This document shows positions 25,752 through 34,486 of a stretch of DNA of 64,000 nucleotides, in pieces. A program made the position numbers and the translations under genes. Below the pieces are notes generated by a model. That model did not search any database. It worked only from the letters and a program-made list of their open reading frames with translations, and had not been told where the DNA came from. Each line of letters begins with the position of its first letter. The first letter of the stretch is position 1. Source of the stretch: BCD1 sp965230565 (GTDB taxonomy: Bacteria; Bacteroidota; Bacteroidia; Chitinophagales; Saprospiraceae); contig CBDDLH010000011.1 of the NCBI GenBank assembly GCA_965230565.1, forward strand, positions 62,001 through 126,000, given 5' to 3'.

Positions 25752-25831
25752 AAGGGAACAAGGTGATAAAGTTTTCGTTTACCCTTTCCTTGTTCTCTTA
25801 TTCCCCTGTTCCCCTGTTCCCTTGTTCCCTT
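25752..25831. terminator. Convergent-gene hairpin of gggaacaagg words
   Basis: Arms aagggaacaagg (25752-25763) and ccttgttccctt (25820-25831) pair perfectly over 12 bases. Between them are further copies of the word (ccttgttctcttattccc, cctgttccc). It sits just past the gldN stop and before the convergent subtilase stop, as expected for a bidirectional terminator. Confidence 0.5.
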
Positions 25832-25910
25832 AAGAATAACTACGCGGTTTCTGCGCCTTTCTGCCTTCGGGTGGAGGGGCGTTTTTTATGTTAAATGGAT
25901 TTTTGCAGGC

Positions 25911-27776
25911 TTAGGCGAGGTCAGCCAGGTTCCGCTGAAAAGCGGACGGATATCCTCCATTATTGATAATTTTCCTAAGGCTCATAGCTTCTGCCTTGGT
26001 AGCAAAAGCTCCTACCACCACTTTGTAGACGGTCTTGCCGTTCAGCTCGTTGATGTTCACAATGACTTCCTCTCCGAACTTTTTCTGCAGTTTTTCCACC
26101 TGGATCAAAACATTACCATATTCATAAAAGGCACCGATCTGGACGCCCCAGCCCTTAGGCTCCTGTTTACGCACGTCAAATTTGAATAACCCACGTCCGC
26201 TGGTCACAGGTTCGTCAACTTCGGTTACAGGCGGGGCCTCGCTTTCCTTCAGGCGTAGAGCTTCGGCAACAGCCTTGTCTGCATTTACCCGGCCGTATCC
26301 GTATTTGGTGGAATGCCCGTTGGAATATTCCCATGACGGGCCGATCTTGTCGGCTGTTTTTTGCAAAATATCCTTTACCTGTTTGGCTGTCAGGTCAGGA
26401 TTGGCGGATAACATTAAGGCACAAACTCCCGCTACTAACGGGGTTGCACTGGAAGTGCCTCCAAAATGCTTGTATCTGTCACCACGAGACCGGCCGTCTG
26501 TCCAGTATTTGAAATTACCCACTTCGCCGGACCAGCCGCCGTCCCACCAGGCGCGTGCTGCAATAATGGGCCAGTCCCCGTTGGACGGAGCACAAACGGA
26601 CACCTCCTTTCCACGATTGGAATAATAAGCATGGCGGTCCTTACTGGTACTTGCAGCCACAGCGATTACATCAGGATGGGCAGCATAAAAATTGACATAA
26701 TCGAGATTGTCATTGCCCACGGCATATAAAATGATGCACCCTTTTCCCTTACGTCCGTTGCGGGCAGCTTTCGCAATAGCTTCTTCTTTAAGTGAATTTA
26801 GCTGGAATCGGGAATCTGTTGTCCCCCAACTGCAACTGATGATGTCGGCACCATTATCAATGCAATAATCGAACATCCTTTCCGTATCGCGGATATCAAA
26901 GGATGTTCCGTTAACAGGCATGAATTTGGCACTCGGAGCAGCCCCTACAATTCCGTTGCCGTTATTGGCGGCAATGGCCACACTTGCACAAGGAGTACCG
27001 TGGGAATAACCTTGATTTTGAGGAAGGTTTGATGTCCGGCTGTGAATATCAAATGGTTTGAATATTTTGGCTGACAGATCTGGATGAGAAGTATCAAAAC
27101 CGTTATCAATTACGGCAACTACCACATTTTTACTTCCCGTGCTTGAAAGTCGGTTCCAGGCATCTACTATTTTAGCATCTGCTCCTTCTTCCAGCTTATA
27201 AGTCACATCCGGCAAGTCTCCGTCATTTTTGAGGTGCCACTGATGAGGTATCAGGTGATCCTGTGGCGGGGTCCAATATTCATCCAATGGAATATCGATA
27301 TCAGGTTCAGCCACTTCGACCAAAGAAATGTTTTGAAGGGCACTGGCTACCTTTAACGGGTTGGGTGAAGAAGGCGTAACCTTGGCAATGATACGTAATT
27401 CATTACGACGTTCGACGAGTTCCAGGCTGAATTCTTCCAGGACAACTGATTGTTCTTCTTCGCTTACGCCATCATGGAATTCAATGAAAATCTCACCTGT
27501 TGCAATAACGGGTTTGTTACTTCCTTCGGCAAAATAAACATGGGTACCCACCTCAACTACATTTTCCTTACGGACTTCGTCGAGTTTGGTGTCGACATCA
27601 CTCTCTTCGGTTTTCAAAGAAACCACATTAAAACCTCCCAGGCTGGGAAGTACTTGTTCTTCAACAAATTTCTGGTCCTTTGTTTCAACAGATTCCTGGG
27701 TTTTGAGACCTACCAGGCTTTTACTTTTTTCGAGGTGGAGTTGTCCTTTTCCACACTTCACAGTTATCTTACTCAT
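25911..27776 (-). CDS. S8 family (subtilisin-like) peptidase with C-terminal SPOR domain
   Basis: This 621-residue serine protease carries the triad Asp224 (VAVIDNGFD), His259 (GYSHGTPCASV) and Ser442 (GGTSSATPLVAG), with the oxyanion Asn355 in YAVGND. Residues 1 to about 150 form an N-terminal region with a propeptide-like beta segment (IFIEFHDGVSEEEQSVVLEE). The last 75 residues read as a SPOR domain (GWGVQIGAFYEYGNVLIQVEK ... VYKVVVGAFATKAEA). No signal peptide is visible at the ATG at 27776, which is odd for a protease with a SPOR domain, since SPOR normally binds denuded peptidoglycan in the periplasm. It may be cytoplasmic or exported by another route. Confidence 0.85.
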   Translation of the reverse strand: MSKITVKCGKGQLHLEKSKSLVGLKTQESVETKDQKFVEEQVLPSLGGFNVVSLKTEESDVDTKLDEVRKENVVEVGTHVYFAEGSNKPVIATGEIFIEFHDGVSEEEQSVVLEEFSLELVERRNELRIIAKVTPSSPNPLKVASALQNISLVEVAEPDIDIPLDEYWTPPQDHLIPHQWHLKNDGDLPDVTYKLEEGADAKIVDAWNRLSSTGSKNVVVAVIDNGFDTSHPDLSAKIFKPFDIHSRTSNLPQNQGYSHGTPCASVAIAANNGNGIVGAAPSAKFMPVNGTSFDIRDTERMFDYCIDNGADIISCSWGTTDSRFQLNSLKEEAIAKAARNGRKGKGCIILYAVGNDNLDYVNFYAAHPDVIAVAASTSKDRHAYYSNRGKEVSVCAPSNGDWPIIAARAWWDGGWSGEVGNFKYWTDGRSRGDRYKHFGGTSSATPLVAGVCALMLSANPDLTAKQVKDILQKTADKIGPSWEYSNGHSTKYGYGRVNADKAVAEALRLKESEAPPVTEVDEPVTSGRGLFKFDVRKQEPKGWGVQIGAFYEYGNVLIQVEKLQKKFGEEVIVNINELNGKTVYKVVVGAFATKAEAMSLRKIINNGGYPSAFQRNLADLA

Positions 27777-27878
27777 GAGGATGGGTTTGGGTGGTTGATA
27801 AAAAAATGGGGCGTATTATTACGGGAAGAGTTAATTGATCTGATATATATTTTACTTCATTATCCAATATTCAGTGTT

Positions 27879-27930
27879 CGATACCTTGCCTGCCTTCCTG
27901 AGGTTAGCAGGCAAGGTATCGATTTTTTTT
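27879..27930 (+). terminator. Perfect hairpin plus T-run with no plus-strand gene upstream
   Basis: Arms of 15 bases at 27879-27893 and 27907-27921 (cgataccttgcctgc and its complement) are followed by a run of eight Ts at 27923-27930. The neighbouring genes are both on the minus strand, where no T-run follows the hairpin. It therefore looks like a plus-strand terminator for an antisense or unannotated transcript, or simply a REP-like cctgcctgc hairpin. Confidence 0.5.
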
Positions 27931-28013
27931 AACGTGAAAGATCCATTAACCTTACCGCCTTCTTCAAAGATAACAATTTATCGGGAAAAATATTTTGCTC
28001 TGAACCTATGAAT

Positions 28014-29745
28014 CTACATTCCAAGAGACTCCTCCATTCCCATAAGTATTTTCAGAGAACTGTCAAAGGTCTCCTCCATTGCCGCCGAATTGTCCATGCC
28101 GGCATAGAGCGCTATCTCACAATTCTTGATCACTTTCATGAAATCTGAGATCAGGGCCTCGCCAACATTGAGGGATGTGAGCTTCTGTTGAAGATTTTCT
28201 TTGGTCAGTTCAGAAAACGGAATTTGCAGCTTATCACATACATATCCAAACATGGCGCGGGAGATCTCGTCGTAGAAAGCTCCCGTTTTTCCGGCCTCTT
28301 TGAGCTTACCGGCTTCTTCGAGGCGCTTGAGTGCAAGTTTTCTGGCGCGTTTTCTTTTAATATCCAAAGGATCGATATTCGCATTTTTGTCTTCGATGCG
28401 TTTCAGTACAAACGCTCCGATCAAAGCCAGAAAAGGTAATCCTGCCAGAATCCAGAAAAGCACAGACCCGAAAAATGGCTGTTTGTTTTTATGGAGAATA
28501 GCAGCACCGTGGATGGGTAAAATATCTTTGACCTCTTGTTTGATTTCCGGGATGGTGATGTTTTTATTAATATTTTTTCCTTTGGTAACATTCAAGGCAT
28601 AAGTGTTGTCAGACAGGGTTACATACTTCGCACTGTCTACATCAAAATAACTAAATGATGGAGTTATTTCATACGTGCCTGGGGCGTTGGGAACAAATAG
28701 GTATTCAAAGGTTTTTTCATTCAACATCAATCCGTCAGGGCCCATTATACTGTTTTCCCGGACCAAATTCGGATCATAGATTTCAAACCCATCTGGTAAT
28801 TCCAGGTCGGGGGCATGGATACGTTTAATATCTCCGGTTCCGGTAATGGTCATTCGTAAAGTGGCAGCATCGTCTGTGGTGAGGGCAGCTTTATCTAATT
28901 GGGTCCTCATTTGAAAATTACCGACGCATCCATTGAAATTGTCCGGCGCATCATCCGGTAGAGGTTTAATGACCAGGTCGACAGGGGCAGAACTCTCAGA
29001 TTCATAAACGACATTGCGTCTGAAAAAGCCACTTTGTCCCTTGACGATACTCAACTGCAGGATAAAAGGTTCAATGGTGAAGGTGCCGGTTCTTTGTGGA
29101 AAAAGGATCATTTTTTTGATGATCCGACTTTCGTATTGTACCCCGTCGATGATCTCGCGGATACTCCTCAAGGTCAGTGTTCCGGACATTTTGTGCGAAG
29201 AAGGCGTTGTATTCCGATTCGTCCAGGATGGAAATATTGGCGATCTGGGTATTGGAAAAATAGAGTTTATAAACCAATGGAAGTTGTTGCCCTTCCCATA
29301 TTTCCGTAGCAGCTGGTTCAGCTCTTACAAAAACGGCTTTATCTTCTGCCACATTACCTTTGGCTGCCGTCAATACTTCTACGGTAAAAGGACGGGTTTT
29401 CATGACCTTTCCGTCTACCGTTATGGATGCTGAGCCAATAGTTATGCGTCCAACTGCTTTGGGAATGAGTCCGTAAATAAAGGAGACTTCCCTGGTCATT
29501 TTTCCGTTGACGATGGTAGTACTCACAGATTGTGATGGGCCGGATACGATTTTGAAGTTGCGGAAGGCAGGAGGTTTGAAATTGGTGCCCTCGCCGTTTT
29601 CCAAAGTAAAACCAACTTCAAAATAAGAATCTCTCAATACCTGGCGTGCGTCTGAATAAGCTTTAAAGACCGGCTGTTGGGCCAGCATCAGCAACGGAAG
29701 GCAAAAGAGTAAAATAGTATTTATTATCCTGATCCTCATGTTCAT
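28014..29745 (-). CDS. batD: BatD family protein, interrupted by a frameshift
   Basis: This is the BatD-type (oxygen tolerance) envelope protein. The N-terminal half, from ATG at 29745, has a signal peptide and Ig-like repeats (FKAYSDARQVLRDSYFEVGF, SGPSQSVSTTIVNGKMTREV). The C-terminal half continues with ILFPQRTGTFTIEPF, a membrane helix (FGSVLFWILAGLPFLALIGAFVL) and a cytoplasmic helical tail. The frame breaks at about 29150-29160: the first frame runs off as EEYPRDHRRG, while the other frame reads REIIDGVQYESRIIKKM. Removing one base joins them into a 576-residue protein of family length. It is the last gene of the Bat operon seen; no batE follows. Confidence 0.8.
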
Positions 29746-29783
29746 TTTTCAATTCAAATCTTAACCAGTAACCAGCAACCGAT

Positions 29784-30323
29784 CTACAACCTCGTAGTCT
29801 TGCGTTTCTTTTTCTTTTTTTCCATTTCTTTTCTTTCCGGCGTCCCATAATTGGGAGCAGGTGGAAAGGTCATATCAAAATCATGGAAGAAAGAGTTGTT
29901 TTTACGATCCTCTTCGATCTCCTGAATAATTCCATCGGGATTGGCCATGATGAAAACTTCATACGGATCGGTTTCAAAAATATTACCATCCACCTCAATG
30001 CTTGCCGGTTCAATGAAATACTTTCCAATTTCTTTAGGCTCAAGATAAAAGCTGTAAGAACTTGTTTGTGACATTTCCCCGTTGTAAATACTCATGCTCG
30101 AGGACATCATTTGCCCGCTGGCCATTTTGAAATCGCGAAACTCAGGTTGTAAAAAATTATTTCCCTGGCCGTTTTCCAGCGTAAAAGTCACCTTGAACTT
30201 ATTGCCAAAATAAATGGAATCCGCACTGACGGAAACACTGAATAATACCTCATCTGACTGGCTATATCCCGATAAAGAAAACAAACCTACCAGGAGAGTC
30301 AGTAACATTAATTTTCTTTTCAT
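29784..30323 (-). CDS. Short BatD-like protein (N-terminal domain only)
   Basis: This 179-residue exported protein is homologous to the first 170 residues of BatD. A signal peptide (MKRKLMLLTLLVGLFSLSGYSQ) is followed by the same VSADSIYFGNKFKVTFTLEN, FRDFKMASGQMMSSSMSIYNGEMSQ and ...EPKEIGKYFIEPASIEVDG blocks. It then ends in a basic tail (RKEMEKKKKKRKTTRL), with no membrane helix. ATG at 30323 is preferred because the signal peptide starts there. It sits between batC and batD, probably a tandem duplicate that has lost or never had the C-terminal half. A soluble periplasmic partner of BatD is one possible role. Confidence 0.75.
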   Translation of the reverse strand: MKRKLMLLTLLVGLFSLSGYSQSDEVLFSVSVSADSIYFGNKFKVTFTLENGQGNNFLQPEFRDFKMASGQMMSSSMSIYNGEMSQTSSYSFYLEPKEIGKYFIEPASIEVDGNIFETDPYEVFIMANPDGIIQEIEEDRKNNSFFHDFDMTFPPAPNYGTPERKEMEKKKKKRKTTRL

Positions 30324-30720
30324 ATGTTTAAAAATTTTCTGCGGCAAAATATGCAGAAAATTTTCTGCACAAATGTAACCGCTCCGCTCCCTGCCTGCAG
30401 CAGGCAGGTCCCATGATATTTTTTAATCATAACCTTGTGTGAAATTTATAATTAAAAAATATCATGGTCGTTTCATCTTGAATTTTTTAGCCGGGACACA
30501 TTATTCGTACCCCGTAAAAATGTTTAGTCTCTATGAGACTTAAATTTTATTCTTATTCATCCGGATCCTTCTCTTCAACTATTTAAGTATCAGTGAATCC
30601 ACATTCGTGTGATCTCTTCTCAAAATTATTCGTGTACCTGCCTTCCTGCGCCTGCCTCCTGCGATCAGCAGGCAGGGTCAGCAGGCAGGTTCGTGGCTCT
30701 TCCATTCGTGGTTACAAAAA
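30324..30720. repeat. 397-base gap with hairpins inside the Bat operon
   Basis: No gene is present. A cctgcctgc-a-gcaggcagg hairpin lies at 30390-30408. A perfect 17-bp inverted repeat (ccatgatattttttaat) lies at 30411-30427 and 30451-30467. A further cluster of cctgcct/aggcagg words lies at 30638-30690, between attcgtg words at 30603, 30626 and 30706. The gap separates batC from the short batD paralogue, so the operon may be split into two transcripts here. Confidence 0.6.
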
Positions 30721-31458
30721 TCACCAATCTTTCCTCGAGTTGCAAGCCTTTGACTGGGCTTTGCGGAGCTTTTCCAGTACTTTTTGTTCCTCATCGTCCA
30801 TGACTTCGAGTAGTCTTCGGGCTTCCTCTTTGCTGATGTCTCTGGGTTGCTCTTGCGGATTTTGTTGGCTTTCCTGATTTTGGGGGTCTTGTTCTTCCTG
30901 GTTTTGTTGCTGCTGTTGCTGTTCTTGATTCTGATCCTGATTTTCCTGGTCCTGTTGTTGCTGCTGTTGTTCCTGATCCTGGTTTTGCTCTTGGTTTTCC
31001 TGGTCTTGATTTTGTTGTTGCTGCTGTTGTTGCTGTTGCTGTTGGATCAACTGAGCTTTGGCCAGGTTGAGCTTGGTTTCAAGATCATCAGGGTTCATCC
31101 GAAGGGCGTTTTTATAGGCATTAATACTTTTGTCAAACTCTTCGGTCTGATAATAAGCATTACCCAAATTATGCCATGCACGGGCTTTGGTATTTTTATT
31201 ATCGGCCTGGTTGATAGCATCCTCGAAATATTTGATGGCATCCTGGTACCGTTCCTGTCGGTAAATGGAGTTGCCGAGGTTGTAGTTACCACGGCTGGTT
31301 TTTTCTTTTTCAAGCGATTTACGATAGTTCTCTTCAGCCGCAGTATAGTCTTCCGATTTGTAATTTTTATTTCCCTCTCGCAAAAGGATGTGTCCAGGTT
31401 GGGCTTGCGCCAAAACAGGGAAGATTACGAGAAAGAACAATATTTTTATCGTTTTCAT
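30721..31458 (-). CDS. batC: BatC-like TPR protein with Gln/Asn-rich tail
   Basis: This is a 245-residue exported protein with a signal peptide (MKTIKILFFLVIFPVLAQAQ). Three or so TPRs follow (ILLREGNKNYKSEDYTAAEE, GNYNLGNSIYRQERYQDA, AWHNLGNAYYQTEEFDKS). After about residue 130 comes a tract of roughly 70 residues made almost only of Gln, Asn, Asp and Glu, beginning with eleven consecutive glutamines. It ends EARRLLEVMDDEEQKVLEKL, a conserved C-terminal piece. The ATG at 31458 is preferred to a TTG two codons upstream. BatC-type TPR proteins are thought to scaffold the BatA/BatB complex. The CAG/CAA-rich DNA is prone to slippage. Confidence 0.85.
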   Translation of the reverse strand: MKTIKILFFLVIFPVLAQAQPGHILLREGNKNYKSEDYTAAEENYRKSLEKEKTSRGNYNLGNSIYRQERYQDAIKYFEDAINQADNKNTKARAWHNLGNAYYQTEEFDKSINAYKNALRMNPDDLETKLNLAKAQLIQQQQQQQQQQQNQDQENQEQNQDQEQQQQQQDQENQDQNQEQQQQQQNQEEQDPQNQESQQNPQEQPRDISKEEARRLLEVMDDEEQKVLEKLRKAQSKACNSRKDW

Positions 31459-31468
31459 AGACAATCGT

Positions 31469-32497
31469 TTAACTAAAAAAGTCTTTTGAAGCCAGGTATT
31501 TATTTCGGCGATAGGAAAGCATAAATTCCACCAGTAAAAGAATAATGGCCAAACCTATGAACCACTGGAAATAACTTTCGTATTCGTTAAAAACCCTTTG
31601 CTCAAATTCCTGCTTTTCAATCATGTCAATATGAGCTTGCAAAGCTTCGGCCACTTTTTCTGAACCCGCAGCAAGGTTGAAGTAAACTCCTCCTCCTGCA
31701 TTGGCAATGTCCTTAAGCATCTGCTCATTCATTTTCGACCTGACCGGATTACCGGATTCGTCCCGTTTGAAATCAGAGCGACCCTGAACCTGGATAGGAA
31801 TGAACGCCCCTTCGTTTGAACCAACACCCACGGTGAAGGTCAATAATCCGTCACTATAGGCAGTTTTGGCACTTTCCATAGCATTCCCGTCATGATCTTC
31901 TCCATCTGAAATAATAATGAGTGCCTTATGGTTTTTATTGTCTTCATTAAATGATCTGGCGGCAACATCAATAGCTTCTCCAATCGCTGTTCCCTGTGAA
32001 GGGGCCATGCCGGGATCAGCTGTGGAAATAAACATTTCTGCAAATGCATAATCCGCCGTTAGGGGAACCTGCATATAAGCGTTGCAGGCGAAAAAGATAG
32101 CTCCCACATTATCGCCTTTGACCTTATCGATCAGGTCCTGAGAGAATTTCCGGGCACGGAGAAGTCGGCTTGGCGTGACATCTTCCGCCAGCATGCTTTC
32201 AGAAATGTCCAGAGCGATAAAAAGATCGATACCCTTTCTGTTGACTTTTTCTTTTTTGGTTCCCCATTGAGGATTTGCCCACGCTACTACGAGTGCTCCG
32301 ATACAAAGAGACAATAGCAGGAATTTCAATTCGTGTTTGTATCTCGACATTTCCGGCATGAGGCGTTCCATCAGGTCTGTGTCCCCAAAACGCTGGATGG
32401 CCTTTTTCCTGTACTGTTGGGCAACAATAAAGAATATGCCCAGCAAAGGTATCAATGCCAGAAAAAACAAATAAGTACTATGTTCGAATCGAAACAT
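31469..32497 (-). CDS. batB: BatB-like von Willebrand factor A membrane protein
   Basis: This 342-residue protein has two N-terminal helices, a VWA domain and one C-terminal helix. The MIDAS residues are in LFIALDISESMLAEDV (DxSxS) and later in ...AIIISDGEDHDG. The start LFFLALIPLLGIFFIVAQQYRKKAIQRFG and the end WFIGLAIILLLVEFMLSYRR match the BatA/BatB family. It lies 12 bases after batA. The MIDAS is intact, so metal-dependent ligand binding is likely. Confidence 0.9.
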   Translation of the reverse strand: MFRFEHSTYLFFLALIPLLGIFFIVAQQYRKKAIQRFGDTDLMERLMPEMSRYKHELKFLLLSLCIGALVVAWANPQWGTKKEKVNRKGIDLFIALDISESMLAEDVTPSRLLRARKFSQDLIDKVKGDNVGAIFFACNAYMQVPLTADYAFAEMFISTADPGMAPSQGTAIGEAIDVAARSFNEDNKNHKALIIISDGEDHDGNAMESAKTAYSDGLLTFTVGVGSNEGAFIPIQVQGRSDFKRDESGNPVRSKMNEQMLKDIANAGGGVYFNLAAGSEKVAEALQAHIDMIEKQEFEQRVFNEYESYFQWFIGLAIILLLVEFMLSYRRNKYLASKDFFS

Positions 32498-32509
32498 CTG
32501 TTTTTTGCT

Positions 32510-33514
32510 TTAGGGTATAGTTCGCAAAAGCGTATATCTCAAAAACACCTCGAGCGCCAGGAAGATCAAACCAATGATCACAAACCGGTAAAATTCTTCG
32601 CTGTAACGTTTGATCACGGTTACTTCAATTTCTGTTTTTTCGAGCGTGTCAATTGTATCGTAAATATTAACCAGACTCGTCTCATCGGTTGCACGGTAAT
32701 ATTGTCCTCCCGTCATCTGAGCGATCTGTTTCAATAATTCCTCGTCAATCTCTACCCGGATCATATTAAAAACATATCGTCCGTCTCTTCTTCTGGCGCT
32801 GGGAGCCATCGTCTGGCCTGTTGAACCCACACCGATGGTATAGACCTTTACTCCGAACTCCTGGGCGACCTTAGCTGCCTGCAGGGGGGCTACATAGCCT
32901 GTATTATTTACCCCGTCAGTGAGCAGGATGACTATTTTACTTTTAACAGGACTGTCTTTGATTCTGTTCACTGCCGTCGCTAGTCCCATGCCAATAGCAG
33001 TCCCATCTTCCAGGATGCCACATTCCAGTCCGGCCAGGAATTGTTGTACAACACTGTGGTCGGTTGTAAGCGGACATTGCGTGAATGCTTCCCCGGCAAA
33101 AACCACCAATCCTACCCGGTCATAGGTTCTTTTGTCTATAAAATCCCTCGCCACCAGTTTACTGGCTTCCAGGCGATTGGGTTCAAAGTCCTGCGCGAGC
33201 ATACTGCTTGAGAGGTCGATGGCCATCATGATATCTATCCCTTCGGCTTTTACTTCTTCCTGCCGGAGACTTTTTTGTGGTCGTGCCAGGGCAAATACCA
33301 GAGCGATAAATGCCAATCCACGTAAAATGGGCAGAATTATCTGCAACCGGCCCCTCAGAGAATTTGCAGAAAACCCATCCATTGCCGGCATACGCATACT
33401 GGGATAACGACCTGATCTTTTACGGGCATACCAGAAGGCCAGGATTGGTACGAGCACAAGCAGGAGCAAAAAGTACGGATGAACGAAAGTTATATTTCTT
33501 AAAAGATCAATCAT
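32510..33514 (-). CDS. batA: BatA-like von Willebrand factor A membrane protein
   Basis: This is a 334-residue paralogue of BatB with the same layout: N-terminal helices (YFLLLLVLVPILAFWYARK), a VWA domain with MIDAS DLSSSMLAQDF and VILLTDGVNN, and a C-terminal helix (FVIIGLIFLALEVFLRYTLL). It overlaps the upstream membrane gene by eight bases and is followed by batB. BatA and BatB form a complex at the inner membrane in Leptospira and Bacteroides; its client proteins are unknown. Confidence 0.9.
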   Translation of the reverse strand: MIDLLRNITFVHPYFLLLLVLVPILAFWYARKRSGRYPSMRMPAMDGFSANSLRGRLQIILPILRGLAFIALVFALARPQKSLRQEEVKAEGIDIMMAIDLSSSMLAQDFEPNRLEASKLVARDFIDKRTYDRVGLVVFAGEAFTQCPLTTDHSVVQQFLAGLECGILEDGTAIGMGLATAVNRIKDSPVKSKIVILLTDGVNNTGYVAPLQAAKVAQEFGVKVYTIGVGSTGQTMAPSARRRDGRYVFNMIRVEIDEELLKQIAQMTGGQYYRATDETSLVNIYDTIDTLEKTEIEVTVIKRYSEEFYRFVIIGLIFLALEVFLRYTLLRTIP

Positions 33515-34481
33515 TTACAGAGTCTCCTTTTGCTGTTGAGGTATTAGTTTCAGAATTTTCTTCAGGTTTTGGCTGGGGGATGGTAGCTTTAACGAATCCC
33601 AGTATGTTTTGAAAAGCTTCTTCGTGCACTTCAACAGGTGGTTCGGATTTGGCAAATTTCACCAGATCAGCGGTTTGAAGTATGTTTTTCAGCTTAACAG
33701 TCATGTCTTCTTCCAGGTCTGTTTTTTTGAGATCATCAACGATTTCATCGGAGGTGGATTCCAAAGCAGGAATTTTGAATCTGTCTTCGAGATACTCTCT
33801 GAGAATAAAGGTTAATTGACTTTGAAATAATTTGATCTCTCCTTTTTGCCACAACTCGGCCTGATGGAGTTTTTCGAGCTTACTCAAGGCGATGATATGT
33901 GCCGGTAGCTTTTTCTTTTCGAACTCTGCCAGCATTTCCTTTCGTTGATTTCTGCGGATCAACAACCAGATAAGCAAACCGATAAGCGTCAGGCCCAGAA
34001 CAATGATGATATACGGCAGGAAATCCCAGAAGGTGATTGGTTCCTCAATAATGTTTTTAATGGGTTGCAATTCTGTAGCATCGCCAACATCAAAAGTGTT
34101 GACCTCCAGCATAAGGGTCGGTGAAAAAACATTGCCCTGTGATCCGTTTCTTTCGTACGGGATGCCGATCTGTGGAATGCTGTAAGCCCCTTCGGTAAAG
34201 GAGGTCAGGGTGATTTTTTGTTGATATAGCTGGCCGGTTTTCGTTTTTTTGACTTCGTTAAGGTTGCCGATATTTATGATCTCAATGGCTTCTATGGTAT
34301 CCAGAGCTGATATGTCCAGATCACCCAGTTCGACGGAAGGATCGCAGGTTATGGATAGGGTGATATCCACCTGGTCGCCGATCATGATAGAGGTGGAGTC
34401 CAGAGCAGCGCTGACGCTTACCTGGGCGGCTAAACTGACAGCCCATAAAAAGAATGATAGTATGAACAATATCCTTTTCAT
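33507..34481 (-). CDS. Bat-operon membrane protein with periplasmic Ig-like domain
   Basis: This protein is about 324 residues long. A signal peptide (MKRILFILSFFLWAVSLAAQ) is followed by a periplasmic beta-sandwich resembling the BatD repeat (SAALDSTSIMIGDQVDITLS). Then comes one membrane helix (FLPYIIIVLGLTLIGLLIWLLI) and a cytoplasmic helical domain (HIIALSKLEKLHQAELWQKGEIKLFQSQLTFIL... without catalytic motifs). ATG at 34481 is used; a GTG at 34487 would overlap the DUF58 stop. It holds the position between DUF58 and BatA that most Bacteroidota Bat operons give to such a protein. Confidence 0.75.
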   Translation of the reverse strand: MKRILFILSFFLWAVSLAAQVSVSAALDSTSIMIGDQVDITLSITCDPSVELGDLDISALDTIEAIEIINIGNLNEVKKTKTGQLYQQKITLTSFTEGAYSIPQIGIPYERNGSQGNVFSPTLMLEVNTFDVGDATELQPIKNIIEEPITFWDFLPYIIIVLGLTLIGLLIWLLIRRNQRKEMLAEFEKKKLPAHIIALSKLEKLHQAELWQKGEIKLFQSQLTFILREYLEDRFKIPALESTSDEIVDDLKKTDLEEDMTVKLKNILQTADLVKFAKSEPPVEVHEEAFQNILGFVKATIPQPKPEENSETNTSTAKGDSVND

Positions 34482-34486
34482 CTGCA

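Noticed and set aside
30847..31476. 209-codon open frame on the plus strand rich in Leu and Ile
   Set aside because: It is the antisense of the glutamine-rich batC tract; CAG/CAA read backwards gives CTG/TTG leucine codons. The batC frame has TPRs, a signal peptide and operon context.
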